Shown: positions 28,351-37,588 of the stretch, one piece after another
Layout: the number at the start of each line of letters is the position of its first letter
How positions within the stretch are numbered: the stretch's first letter is position 1
NCBI GenBank assembly: GCA_027943745.1
Contig: AP025763.1
Coordinates: 2,232,001-2,296,000 of the forward strand
DNA: 64,000 nt
Source of the DNA: Neptuniibacter victor
GTDB lineage: Bacteria > Pseudomonadota > Gammaproteobacteria > Pseudomonadales > Balneatricaceae
Direction of reading: 5' to 3'
The notes under the pieces: generated by a model
Told to the model about the DNA's origin: nothing
The model's database searches: none
What the model saw: only the letters and a program-made list of their open reading frames with translations
Position numbers and translations under genes: made by a program

Positions 28351-29088
28351 CTAGCGGCGGGACACGCGCTTCAATTCACTAGGGGATCGGCCGAAGTGCT
28401 TACGAAAGCGATCACTAAAAGCAGCGACCGTAGCATAACCCACTTGATCAGCAACTTGTTGTACGCTTAGTGGCCCTTGCTCCAGTAACTGCCAAGCCTG
28501 CTGCATACGCTTCTCAATCAGATACTGTTGGGGGGTCATGCTTAATTGGCGGCGAAACAACTCGCTTAATTGCCGAGAACTGATATTCGCAAAGGCCGCT
28601 AGTTCGACCAATGTAACCGGCTTTGCATAATGGTCATCCAAATATTGCTTGGCACGCAGAATACGCTTATCCAAAGCATCGCTTTCACCATAGCCTTCCT
28701 GCAATAGTTGAATCAATAAAAGCAGCATCTGGCGTTGACTCGTTTGGCTAGCCTTACTTCCCCCTTCGCAGTCGATGATCTGCTGATGCAAAAAGCTAAC
28801 GTAATGGGTTAACGCAGGATCTAGCTCAATAAACTTCGGTAGTCTTGCCAACGCGGGTGCTAAATCAGAAGGAATATCAGCGACAACAAAACGGTTATCG
28901 GTATCAGCAAAGCAGCCGTGTTGAGCTCCAGCAGGGACCACAGCCGCATAACTACCTTGTAGCAACTGATGGCTACCGGAAACAGACATCTCCATCCCGC
29001 CCATCACCGGCAACACTAGCTGATGATAATCATGCTGATGCTCAAGTGCCTCATCACTATAGCTACGAAGATCTAATGTGACATTCAT
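28351..29088 (-). CDS. AraC-family transcriptional regulator with cupin sensor domain
   Basis: A 245-residue regulator. Residues 1-100 form a cupin-like sensor (EHQHDYHQLVLPVMGGMEM, VPAGAQHGCF) and residues 145-245 the double helix-turn-helix of AraC/XylS proteins (ELAAFANISSRQLSELFRRQ, then VQQVADQVGYATVAAFSDRF and HFGRSPSELKR). It is immediately upstream of the DMT exporter in the same orientation, a common arrangement for exporter activators. The inducer is unknown. Confidence 0.88.
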   Translation of the reverse strand: MNVTLDLRSYSDEALEHQHDYHQLVLPVMGGMEMSVSGSHQLLQGSYAAVVPAGAQHGCFADTDNRFVVADIPSDLAPALARLPKFIELDPALTHYVSFLHQQIIDCEGGSKASQTSQRQMLLLLIQLLQEGYGESDALDKRILRAKQYLDDHYAKPVTLVELAAFANISSRQLSELFRRQLSMTPQQYLIEKRMQQAWQLLEQGPLSVQQVADQVGYATVAAFSDRFRKHFGRSPSELKRVSRR

Positions 29089-29202
29089 GCTGTTGTTAAT
29101 AATCAGAAACTCCTAGTGATGAAGAATGCAGAGGTATTTTGATACTTTGATATCTTGAAACCTGGGCACCTCGATACAGTCCCCTCGCTCTAATACCACC
29201 AC

Positions 29203-29895
29203 TTAATCCAGCGCCACCTTAACCGCTTTAGCAGCGTGAATGGCTGTCGTATCGTAGAGTGGTATTTTAGTATGCTCTTGCTGAATCAACAGAGCAATCT
29301 CAGTACATCCCAATATGACAGCTTGCGCACCTTGAACGACTAACGAATCGATAATCGCTTCATAAGCCTTTCTCGATGAAGTATTGATCTCTCCTCTGCA
29401 CAACTCTTGATAGATAATGTTGTGCACTGTATCCATCTTTTGATCATCAGGGATAACAACCTCGATACCGTACTTATTGGTTAGACGGCTTTTATAAAAA
29501 TCTTGCTCCATCGTAAAACGCGTTCCCAATAGGCCTACCCGAGTAATCCCATCTTCGACTAGTTTTTCGGCGGTGGCATCAGCAATATGCAACAACGGGA
29601 TAGACACTGCAGCTTCTACTCGATCAGCAACTTTATGCATCGTATTGGTACAGATTATAAAGAAATCGGCGCCTGCCGCTTCAACCGATTGCGCAGTTTT
29701 TATCAATATTTCTGCAGTCTCGCCCCATTGGCCCTGATGCTGTAACGTTTCGATCTCTGCAAAATCGACACTGACCATCGCTATTTTTGCAGAATGAAAG
29801 CCACCTAACGCAGCCTGGATACCATGATTGAGTGCTGAGTAATAACTTGTAGTTGATTCCCAGCTCATGCCGCCGATCATTCCAATGGTCTTCAT
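29203..29895 (-). CDS. Aspartate/glutamate racemase family protein (YgeA/RacX-like)
   Basis: A 230-residue PLP-independent amino acid racemase. Two catalytic cysteines are visible: C82 in FFIICTNTMHK and C197 in ILGCTEI. The N-terminus MKTIGMIGGMSWEST is the family hallmark, so ATG 29895 is chosen over the upstream codon at 29946. Relatives interconvert L- and D-amino acids with broad specificity, supplying D-amino acids to the envelope. The gene follows AraC on the same strand with 114 bp between; a functional link is not evident. Confidence 0.85.
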   Translation of the reverse strand: MKTIGMIGGMSWESTTSYYSALNHGIQAALGGFHSAKIAMVSVDFAEIETLQHQGQWGETAEILIKTAQSVEAAGADFFIICTNTMHKVADRVEAAVSIPLLHIADATAEKLVEDGITRVGLLGTRFTMEQDFYKSRLTNKYGIEVVIPDDQKMDTVHNIIYQELCRGEINTSSRKAYEAIIDSLVVQGAQAVILGCTEIALLIQQEHTKIPLYDTTAIHAAKAVKVALD

Positions 29896-30094
29896 CTTTT
29901 TATTACCTGATAAATATTGTCTAAGTATTCTAATATCGATAACCATAGTAGCAGTCAGACAATTGAGATAAAGAGGCAGATTTGATACTAAAAAGCAGTG
30001 CAGATTGAGGGCGTTAAGCAGCTTTGAACTGAAGCGTTTTGACGGTACTCAATCACTCTTGTTAAAAGCCCTTATTCTATTTTGACCGGCTACT

Positions 30095-30772
30095 TCAACT
30101 CAGCATAGATGAATCGACAAGAGGATGAGACCGAGTAGCTATCGCCTTAAGAGCAGGCACATCATCAAGCTGAATTAGCAGCTTTTTAAGGTCTGCATGT
30201 AGCTCGCTATACTCTCGACTTAACCATTCCATTTCAGGTTCGGTAAAGTGCTTGTCATATAGATCCAGCATATCGGTCATTAACCCTACTGATACTTTCG
30301 GGTCACCGTAAACCAAGTACCAGTGAGAAAGGTACCTTGAAGAATTAAGCAACAACTTCCAACCTAACTCTTCATCCTTACAATAAAAGTCATTAGCCAT
30401 CACCATCGCTTTCTCATAGCACGTTAGGACCAGCTCGTTGGGATACTCTAGCCTCTCTAGGCTATTACCCATCGCATGATAAGCCCCCACGAATAACTTA
30501 AGTTGGTAATGCTCTTCAGGCTGCAGATGATAGAACTGTTCCTCAATCATAGAGAGTGTAGATATATAGGTAACGACACGTTTATAAAAACGCTTGTTGT
30601 ACCAATCATCATCGATCAACTTTGCATAATGCTTCGCGTAGACCATCGGATCACTAAGATCAGGGGTGCCATTAGGAAGCTTACTTTTTTCCTCAAAGGC
30701 ATCACCATAAGTTTCATGAACCGCCTGAAGAAGCTGCTCCATCCGCTGGGCAATGTTATCGATTGCTGTCAC
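30095..30772 (-). CDS. Conserved hypothetical protein, helical
   Basis: A 225-residue protein I do not recognise. It is rich in helix-forming residues and shows tandem aromatic-containing helices (HYQLKLFVGAYHAMGNSLER, WKLLLNSSRYLSHWYLVYGD), giving a TPR-like impression, with no signal peptide, membrane segment or catalytic motif. The start is GTG 30772 or ATG 30742. It begins 12 bp after a second unknown gene that encodes a CxxC protein, so the two form an operon of unknown function. Confidence 0.55.
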   Translation of the reverse strand: MTAIDNIAQRMEQLLQAVHETYGDAFEEKSKLPNGTPDLSDPMVYAKHYAKLIDDDWYNKRFYKRVVTYISTLSMIEEQFYHLQPEEHYQLKLFVGAYHAMGNSLERLEYPNELVLTCYEKAMVMANDFYCKDEELGWKLLLNSSRYLSHWYLVYGDPKVSVGLMTDMLDLYDKHFTEPEMEWLSREYSELHADLKKLLIQLDDVPALKAIATRSHPLVDSSMLS

Positions 30773-30784
30773 TTAAGCGCTACC

Positions 30785-31129
30785 CTATTTGGTTGGTTTT
30801 TCTGCCGGTATTCTCAATCGTTTCCAATCATCACTCGAAATAGTTGGAATCACTTTTTTGATATGCATGTAGCCATCTCTAGAACCGATCTTAGATAACT
30901 CCATTTGACTAACCTGTTCCAGTTCATCATCTTCTAAAGGGATATACCACTCCTCGCAATCATTCTGATTTAACTGCAGATTATCCCACCAGTTCTCTTC
31001 AAGATAACGATAAAGCCAATGCCTTCTACAATCAGGGCATCGCTTCAGATCATATTGATCCGCATTAGAGTGATAAATATGCTTAACTAGCTCGAGAGTC
31101 CCTGTATTACAGCAATCAATAATATTCAC
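30785..31129 (-). CDS. Hypothetical protein with CxxC motif
   Basis: A 114-residue protein I do not recognise. It contains CC near residue 6 and CPDC near residue 31 followed by RRHWLYRYLEENWW, so metal binding through four cysteines is possible. The remainder is acidic. It starts at GTG 31129 with AAGGAC 5 nt upstream, and its stop is 12 bp from the next gene start, supporting cotranscription with the helical protein downstream. Confidence 0.6.
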   Translation of the reverse strand: MNIIDCCNTGTLELVKHIYHSNADQYDLKRCPDCRRHWLYRYLEENWWDNLQLNQNDCEEWYIPLEDDELEQVSQMELSKIGSRDGYMHIKKVIPTISSDDWKRLRIPAEKPTK

Positions 31130-31185
31130 ATCTGTCCTTATTTTACTGAAATAATGCTAATCAATTACCCGACCGTACGGATCGT

Positions 31186-32433
31186 CTAGCGACCACAACA
31201 GGCTTGTAGCGCATGCTGAACTGGTTGAGTTAAATGCGAAGGCTCCACCCTGCTCAGCGTCACCGAGTCACATTGCTGAAACCGCGAAAAATTTGCAACC
31301 GCCTCGGTAAAAGCAGATACGAAAAGTTTGTCTTCGTCGGAAGAATAACCACCAGTATGCGCTTCCAAATATAAGGTTTTAATCTCTAAACGCTTCTCTT
31401 TGCGGTGGGCTTTGCAATCCATGCGGCCGATAAACTCGCCGCGAAAAAGCAGGGGCAAACAGAAATAACCATACTGACGCTTCGCCGCAGGAACGTAACA
31501 CTCTATCTGGTAGTCATAACCAAATAACACCCTCAAACGTTCTCGCTGAATAACACTATTATCAAACGGCGACAAAATATGCAGGCGATCACCTAAGCGT
31601 GGCAGAGGCTGTTCAAAGCCACCTGCCGGTATAAAAAAGATCTCACCGCTGCTTAACTGAACGGGTTCTAAAATCCCTTGAGATAATTGCTCATCGATAA
31701 GTATTTTAACCGCTTTACGTAGGGCTGCATTTTTACGCAGATAGGTAAGCCCTTTTAGCGATACTACCCCGTGGCAACGTAACTGTTGATCCAGAAGATG
31801 CTCAGCAAATTCCTCTATCGTTGGCATCTGTAAATTCACGCCACTAGGCAGCACCCGCTCGGTAAGATCGTAACTCTTTTGGAAGCCTTCACGATCACTC
31901 ACCATCAGATCGCCTTCCATATACAACTGTTCAAGCGCTTTCTTAGCGGGCTTCCAATCCCACCAACCTCCACGTTTAACTGAGCCCTCCTCTAAATCCC
32001 TAGAGCGAATAGGCCCATCCAAACGAACTCGCGCTAAGAGTTCGTTCATCAATTTAGTATCACGCTGTTTATACCAATGGGTCTTACCGCTCTTAATCGC
32101 GTATTTGTAGGGTAAAGAGAATCGAAAATCGCCCATCGGTAAGAATGCCGCCGCATGAGACCAATACTCAAAAACATCTCGATTGAGCAATAGTTGATTG
32201 CACATTGCCGGTTTAAAGTGAGGTACTCGGGAATAAAGCACATGGTGATGCGCACGCTCAACCACGGATATAGTATCAATCTGAACATAGCCGAGATGCT
32301 GAACCGCCTTTCGAGCCCCGGCAATTCCGCGCCCAAACGGCTGGGCTTTTAGCAGACCTTGAGAAGCCAGCGCCAATCGCCGTAAGCGCGCAATATCCTT
32401 TGAGTGTGTAACGTTTATCATCAACAGACTCAC
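31186..32433 (-). CDS. YcaQ/AlkX-family DNA glycosylase (HTH_42)
   Basis: A 415-residue winged-helix repair glycosylase. YcaQ/AlkZ proteins excise crosslinked or alkylated bases using a QxD catalytic motif; here GYVQIDTIS supplies Q51-I52-D53, followed by the conserved VVERAHHHVLYSR hairpin. The C-terminal GYFCLPLLFRGEFIGRMDCKAHR and LEIKTLYLE segments also match. It would repair interstrand crosslinks or alkylation damage in the cytoplasm. The start is GTG 32433 or, four codons later, ATG 32421. It appears to be a single gene. Confidence 0.85.
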   Translation of the reverse strand: MSLLMINVTHSKDIARLRRLALASQGLLKAQPFGRGIAGARKAVQHLGYVQIDTISVVERAHHHVLYSRVPHFKPAMCNQLLLNRDVFEYWSHAAAFLPMGDFRFSLPYKYAIKSGKTHWYKQRDTKLMNELLARVRLDGPIRSRDLEEGSVKRGGWWDWKPAKKALEQLYMEGDLMVSDREGFQKSYDLTERVLPSGVNLQMPTIEEFAEHLLDQQLRCHGVVSLKGLTYLRKNAALRKAVKILIDEQLSQGILEPVQLSSGEIFFIPAGGFEQPLPRLGDRLHILSPFDNSVIQRERLRVLFGYDYQIECYVPAAKRQYGYFCLPLLFRGEFIGRMDCKAHRKEKRLEIKTLYLEAHTGGYSSDEDKLFVSAFTEAVANFSRFQQCDSVTLSRVEPSHLTQPVQHALQACCGR

Positions 32434-32513
32434 TGAATTCTTAGCAAGCTAAATCGTTCATAGAAACGTCAAAGGCGCGGCCACTCTCGAATTCATCAAC
32501 AAAGCAGCTTCGA

Positions 32514-33434
32514 TCAAAGCGGGGGCAATCCCCACAACCTTTCTGCATTTTTATGCGCCAGTTTATGCGCTACGTCCAATGGCAGGTCGGCGAGAACCTT
32601 TTTCCATAATTGAACTTGATCAAGATAAAATTTACCCCAGTGCTCTTCAAAAACATTATCAAACCCTAATATGAATCTATCGGGATGATCGAGAATCTCA
32701 GCCTTCCACTTTTTATCTAATTGATATCCAGTAAAAACATTACCCGAAAACATGTTGACCCAAGGTTGAGTAGATCTAGTTAAGCTTATCGGATTGGTGT
32801 GAGCCGTAATGAAATAGATATTTGGATGCTTTGAAATTAATCGAGACACTTCCTCAAGACCTAACTGCCCCATATGAATTAGAACAAAAGGTTTATCCGG
32901 ATGAGATACAAGCATATTCTCAAATTGCTTCATAAAGTCTTTTCGCTCACTACCCGCAGCAGCAAACTCTATATGAACAATAAAAGGCCAGCCATTGCGT
33001 AACGCACCATTAAGAGCCTTTTGAACTCGTTTATCATTGGGGGGAACAACTACTTTAGGCGCTTTATTTCCCTTCTGAGCATGGAACATAATAACTTCAG
33101 CCATGGCCCCAAAACCGCCCATATCCAACTGCATTTTCAGCATGTCATAGTATTTAGGGGAATCTTGACCATATGGCTTTCCCTTCGTTCTAACAGCGGG
33201 AATAATCCGTCCTTCATTCTTTTGAGCAAATGCAACAAGCTGAGGGGGTTTAACCTTACCTCTAGTCGATAAAATAGTTCTAGAAACACCCGCTTCATCC
33301 ATAAGCTTAATAATTTTCTCAACCTTAACCGTATGGTCAAATTGGCTATGGGCATCTATTAAAGGTATCTCATCAGCAGCAACAGACTGAAATAATACTG
33401 ACAAGCTCAAAACGAGCATCAAGAATAACTTCAT
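32514..33434 (-). CDS. Secreted amidohydrolase-family protein
   Basis: An amidohydrolase_2-like TIM barrel of about 306 residues with a signal peptide of about 21 residues (MKLFLMLVLSLSVLFQSVAAD), so it acts in the periplasm. The metal motif reads DAHSQFDH, where the usual second histidine of HxH is Gln; later His residues (VHIEF, LIHMGQLG, TAHTN) and an Asp (GFDN) could still bind metal. ATG 33434 with AAGGG upstream is chosen because the longer frame lacks a signal. Substrate unknown. Confidence 0.75.
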   Translation of the reverse strand: MKLFLMLVLSLSVLFQSVAADEIPLIDAHSQFDHTVKVEKIIKLMDEAGVSRTILSTRGKVKPPQLVAFAQKNEGRIIPAVRTKGKPYGQDSPKYYDMLKMQLDMGGFGAMAEVIMFHAQKGNKAPKVVVPPNDKRVQKALNGALRNGWPFIVHIEFAAAGSERKDFMKQFENMLVSHPDKPFVLIHMGQLGLEEVSRLISKHPNIYFITAHTNPISLTRSTQPWVNMFSGNVFTGYQLDKKWKAEILDHPDRFILGFDNVFEEHWGKFYLDQVQLWKKVLADLPLDVAHKLAHKNAERLWGLPPL

Positions 33435-33517
33435 AATTAGCATCCCTTCATTTTGACTGATTGTAACTTGGATAATTCTAAGCAAGAATTTTCAAATCAC
33501 ACCACTTAAAAAACAAA

Positions 33518-33542
33518 TATAGCAGCAAAGCTTGCTGCTATA
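33518..33542. repeat. 11-bp perfect inverted repeat upstream of the helicase gene
   Basis: TATAGCAGCAA (33518-33528) and TTGCTGCTATA (33532-33542) with a 3-nt loop, 41 bp before the DEAD-box start. It could be a 5' leader hairpin of the helicase mRNA or part of the promoter. Confidence 0.45.
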
Positions 33543-33582
33543 ATGCCTTTTTCTCTCCTGATGACAATCTAGCTGGGCTCCT

Positions 33583-34896
33583 ATGACATTTTTAAACCTT
33601 GGGCTGTGTGCTCCAATTCTACAAGCAATTGATGAACTGGGTTATACCACCCCAACACCTATCCAGAAGCAGGCTATTCCCGCGATCATTTCTGGAAAAG
33701 ATCTTATTGCCACCGCCCAAACAGGTACCGGTAAAACAGCTGCGTTTGTCCTACCCATCTTAGAGCGCTTTAATCAGGAACGAAAACTACGCGGCAAACG
33801 AATCCGTGCCCTTATTCTTACCCCTACACGCGAGCTTTGCGTGCAAGTCAGTAACAATATCGCGGATTACAGCAAGCACCTAAACCTCACTACCATGGCT
33901 GTCTATGGCGGCGTAGATACCGCGGCACAGAAGAAGCGTTTAATTGAAGGAGTCGATATTTTAGTGGCTACACCTGGACGACTACTAGATTTAGCCCATC
34001 AACGTGCACTTCATTTTGATGAATTAGAAGTCCTGGTATTAGACGAAGCCGATAGAATGGTGGATATGGGACAAGGGGACGAGATCCGCAAGATCATCGA
34101 CCGCCTACCTGCTAGCCGTCAGAACCTGCTTTTTTCAGCCACCATGAGCCACGATGTTCGCTCCATCGCCGAGCAGTTTTCTGATAGTAAACTGGCCAAG
34201 CCTGCCCTTGAGATAAACGTCTCACCAAAAGATCGCTCAGCGCCGAATATAGATCAATGGTTAATTACCGTCGATAAAGATACTAAATCTGCACTGCTTA
34301 GCCACTTAATCAAAGAACAGCAGTGGGAGCAAACACTGATCTTTATCGAGAAGAAACATGGTGCAGCCAAACTAGTAGAACAACTGGCAAAGCGCGGTAT
34401 TGAAGCAGAAGCGATACATGGTGATAGAAGCCAAGCACAACGTGAGAAAATTCTCGGAGATTTCAGATCAGGCAAACTCAAATACCTTGTCGCGACCGGT
34501 GTAGCCGCTCGCGGTATTGATATTGGAGAACTAAGCCGTGTGGTCAATTACGATCTTCCCTTTAAGCCGGAAGAGTACATTCACCGAATTGGCCGAACAG
34601 GTCGTGCAGGAGCAAAAGGCGAAGCGATCTCTTTTGTAGCCCACGGTGACTTCAAAAATCTATGTGCAATTGAAAGCCGCTTAGATCATCTAATCGAGCG
34701 CCGAGAGATCGAAGGTTTTCCTGTACGGAAAGTCGTCCCTATCTCAATTTTGAACTACGTACGTAAAAGCAAGCCACCTGCACCGAAGAGTGCTAAGCAC
34801 AGAGAGAAGTCGAAAAGTAAAAAGTCGAGAAACGAGGCAAGAAAAGCCTCTACAAACAACGATGAGAATAGAAAGAACAGAGATATTTGGGGCTAA
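33583..34896 (+). CDS. DEAD-box RNA helicase (RhlE-like), copy 1
   Basis: A 437-residue ATP-dependent RNA helicase. Motif Q (TPTPIQ), motif I AQTGTGKT (45-52), PTREL, DEAD and SAT are intact, and the C-terminal [10 protein letters not shown] (motif VI) is present. In motif V the usual VATDVAARG reads VATGVAARG, a Gly for Asp change whose effect is unknown. The basic Ser/Lys/Arg-rich tail after residue 390 likely binds RNA. A paralogue lies at 59173-60624; both probably act in ribosome assembly or cold RNA metabolism. A possible leader hairpin precedes the gene. Confidence 0.92.
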   Translation: MTFLNLGLCAPILQAIDELGYTTPTPIQKQAIPAIISGKDLIATAQTGTGKTAAFVLPILERFNQERKLRGKRIRALILTPTRELCVQVSNNIADYSKHLNLTTMAVYGGVDTAAQKKRLIEGVDILVATPGRLLDLAHQRALHFDELEVLVLDEADRMVDMGQGDEIRKIIDRLPASRQNLLFSATMSHDVRSIAEQFSDSKLAKPALEINVSPKDRSAPNIDQWLITVDKDTKSALLSHLIKEQQWEQTLIFIEKKHGAAKLVEQLAKRGIEAEAIHGDRSQAQREKILGDFRSGKLKYLVATGVAARGIDIGELSRVVNYDLPFKPEEYIHRIGRTGRAGAKGEAISFVAHGDFKNLCAIESRLDHLIERREIEGFPVRKVVPISILNYVRKSKPPAPKSAKHREKSKSKKSRNEARKASTNNDENRKNRDIWG

Positions 34897-34942
34897 GTAA
34901 TTCTTTTTTACCCTCCTTCTACAGGGAAAAAGAGCCTAAAAA

Positions 34943-34980
34943 GCTGTATTCCTATTGTTTGCCAACATCCGGAATACAGC
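34943..34980. terminator. Hairpin between convergent helicase and desaturase genes
   Basis: GCTGTATTCC (34943-34952) and GGAATACAGC (34971-34980) form a perfect 10-bp stem with an 18-nt loop. Confidence 0.45.
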
Positions 34981-35018
34981 CATCATTTCACAAAGCACTT
35001 TTCAGTTAGGTTACGATA

Positions 35019-35870
35019 TCAACCGCCCAAAAACATACGCGTTAAAATAGACTTTTGGTACAGATGCGCTGGGATTTTATCTTCAATCGTCGCATGCAAA
35101 TCTGGCAATTTTGACCAATGAACACCCTGTTTATGATGATGCGCTGTATGGTAACCAAGGTTACCCGTCAAGCGGTTAAACAGTGGGTCTAAGTTATTAA
35201 AAGACGCTTCAAATTCATTTTCAGTATCAAGGCCAGAATGGTGCTCGTAAGTCACATATGCAGTAAACAGCAAGCTTGTTATCATCGGTAAGACGAACAA
35301 CATCAGACCTGCTACCGGGTTATACCACACCAAAAATGCCACAAACATAAATGTTAGCGCAGTATAGATCAGAAAGATCGGTAGCTGTTTGGGGTGCTTT
35401 TTGCCAACCGTGTAGCCGCGTGGATAAGCAGTAATAGCAACATTCAGTGTGTACTCAATCACACCCATTTTAGTGCCGTCTTTACGCTTCCAGCGACTCT
35501 CATCTTCCTCTTGATCTAGGAAGTTAAGATGGTGACCCAATACGTGATGCAAACGCCATAGATGAGTCGTCACGCCGGTATGTAAAGCATAAACAAACTC
35601 TAATCCACGATTGAGGAAATTGTTTCTAAAAGTAAAAAGGTGTTGATGATGGTGGTTCCATGCACAGATCACCCCTTTAGGCAGAAGCATTACGAAATAG
35701 TAAGCCGTCAACGCAGCGATATTACTAACCGTAAAGTACAAAATAAAATCTAGGACGGTAAGCGCTAGAACAATACAAACAGGCCAGCGATCTTCTTTAT
35801 ATCTAAATCCAAGTAAACCATTTTCTTTCTTGTTAGTTTTCTTCACACACACGTCCAGTACTACAAGCAA
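35019..35870 (-). CDS. Fatty acid desaturase
   Basis: A 283-residue membrane desaturase with three histidine boxes binding the di-iron centre: WNHHHQHL (about 71-78), HLWRLHHVLGHH (about 103-114) and GYHTAHHHKQGVHW (about 236-249), between hydrophobic hairpins. It introduces a double bond into acyl lipids, probably for membrane fluidity, with electrons from an external ferredoxin-type donor. The first codon is TTG 35870 with weak ribosome-site support; a GTG eight codons later is an alternative. A large non-coding gap lies upstream. Confidence 0.85.
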   Translation of the reverse strand: MLVVLDVCVKKTNKKENGLLGFRYKEDRWPVCIVLALTVLDFILYFTVSNIAALTAYYFVMLLPKGVICAWNHHHQHLFTFRNNFLNRGLEFVYALHTGVTTHLWRLHHVLGHHLNFLDQEEDESRWKRKDGTKMGVIEYTLNVAITAYPRGYTVGKKHPKQLPIFLIYTALTFMFVAFLVWYNPVAGLMLFVLPMITSLLFTAYVTYEHHSGLDTENEFEASFNNLDPLFNRLTGNLGYHTAHHHKQGVHWSKLPDLHATIEDKIPAHLYQKSILTRMFLGG

Positions 35871-36398
35871 TATTTATCAGTAGATTGAAACCTACTCTCT
35901 CTGTTCCCTTGCCTTCAGGTCCGTTGCTGATATTAAAAAGACAAAATTGGATTGAAACATAAAGTAAAAGCGTCAAGCTGTATATAAGCAAATAGCTGAT
36001 AGCAAAATAAAAGGGAATAAATCCGCTCAGCCCTTGATCTAACTTAAAAAAATGCTGCTCTAGGAGATAAAAAAGTGCTTAAGTTTATAAACTAAGTGAT
36101 AGGCCCAGCACAAAAACAAGCTAGCTTACCTGGCTCCCCTTTCATCAATAGACCTGTCTTTTCGGCTATCAATTGTCTGTATGCATGAACTACTTGCATA
36201 CATAAGCTATGTATATACGTTAACCGATCTACGTACACTCACCATAATGTACTCAAAACTTATGTACTGAAACCTAGGTTATTATAATCTGATCTGCTGC
36301 TATATAAGTCGATCATTGCCCCCGTCGGCAATCAGCTCAAAATAACTATTCCAGCGCACTTAGCAAATCAGCCTGAAGCCCTTTTTATCTGTTTCTGC
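35871..36398. other. Non-coding gap of about 530 bp
   Basis: AT-rich DNA with no supportable gene. Visible features are GTATGCA...TGCATAC (7-bp inverted repeat around 36190) and ATTGCC...GGCAAT near 36320. Their roles are unknown. Confidence 0.5.
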
Positions 36399-37166
36399 TT
36401 AACCCGTTCGCAACGCTAAAATGGCAGGAATATCCGCTATATCTGAGTAGAGAGACAAGTTCTCATCTTTAGACTCAATAGCAACTATCGACATTCTGTC
36501 TGCAAGTTCATTGCCTTCAATACCCACATGGCCGTTCACATGATGAATGGTAATCTTGGAAGCAATTTCCTGATACAAGGCATAAGCAGGCTGAATAATA
36601 TCTAAGTTTTTGATTTCACCGCCTGACTTAGTCCACCCCTTCTTCTCCCAACCTGTAGCCCACTTCGTGATGCAGTCAATTGAATATTTAGAGTCACAAA
36701 AAATCCCAACAGAGCGACCTAACGCAATCTTTTCCTTGGCTAATATGAGCGCTTGATTTAAGCCATTAAGCTCTGCCGTATTATTGGTGCCCAATGCTTG
36801 ATATAGGCCGTACCACAGCTCACTTAACTCGTTATTTTCATATACAGCTAAGCCAGTGCCTGCCTCACCTGGGTTTGGATCACAGGCGCCATCCGTAAAG
36901 ATTTTGACATCAAAATCCATAGTATCTATCTGAGCTTGTGTAAGCGGGGGTTGTTTTGCTTTTCGAATGCTTTTAGCAGCTGTTTTAGCTTTAGCTAAAG
37001 AAGAGCTAGCGGCCTTACCAGCAAAAGCGGATTCAGCTTCTTCAAATGTGGGAAAGGATTTATATCGAGCCCCAGCAAAACCATCAACTAATGACTTACA
37101 CTTTGCCCACGTTGTGAAAACACCTGTTTCACGGCCACTCCAAACAACATAATACTTTTTAGCCAC
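36399..37166 (-). CDS. Ribonuclease H with N-terminal viroplasmin (caulimovirus-type) domain
   Basis: A 255-residue RNase H. Residues 1-50 (AKKYYVVWSGRETGVF..., KSFPTFEEAE) form the viroplasmin RNA/DNA-binding domain, then a basic Ala/Lys linker and the RNase H domain with catalytic D92 (FTDGACDPNPG), E132 (TAELNG), D158 (FCDSKYS) and D223 (ELADRM). It cleaves RNA in RNA-DNA hybrids. GTG 37166 is chosen because AGGAGG lies 4 nt upstream; the ATG at 37211 would add an atypical leader. No other gene is close. Confidence 0.88.
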   Translation of the reverse strand: MAKKYYVVWSGRETGVFTTWAKCKSLVDGFAGARYKSFPTFEEAESAFAGKAASSSLAKAKTAAKSIRKAKQPPLTQAQIDTMDFDVKIFTDGACDPNPGEAGTGLAVYENNELSELWYGLYQALGTNNTAELNGLNQALILAKEKIALGRSVGIFCDSKYSIDCITKWATGWEKKGWTKSGGEIKNLDIIQPAYALYQEIASKITIHHVNGHVGIEGNELADRMSIVAIESKDENLSLYSDIADIPAILALRTG

Positions 37167-37588
37167 ACAGCCTCCTAAGCTGACATTAGCGAATGCAAAT
37201 AACGCCCCCACAACTGTATTTGCGGAGAGAATTAGTTATTATTAAAAACCTAGCGATTACAACCGCTAAGCGCAGCCCATCCATTGATCGTTTAAATTAT
37301 ATGGCTCTAACAGCATTGGTAACTAAGACTATATGTGAGCTTGATCAATTAACCTAGGCAACCTATTGTTTAAACTACTTATTATTTTTCCATTTAGTTT
37401 TAAAAATATGACTTTCCTGTGTAGAACACGAGACTAAGACTAAATTGACCCAGCAATAATGCCTATATATAAGTTATTCTTCTATTCTGGATTCATTTAT
37501 AGAATTACAACGCGCTTAAGAACCCAGTTAAAAACTATATGCTTACAGACGACACCATAGTTTTTCGTTCACTGCACGGAGTTTACGT
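37167..37588. other. Divergent intergenic region with no recognised gene
   Basis: About 420 bp between the RNase H gene and the sensor gene, AT-rich and lacking a convincing ORF. Promoters for both genes should be here, but no confident -35/-10 pair was assigned. Confidence 0.5.
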
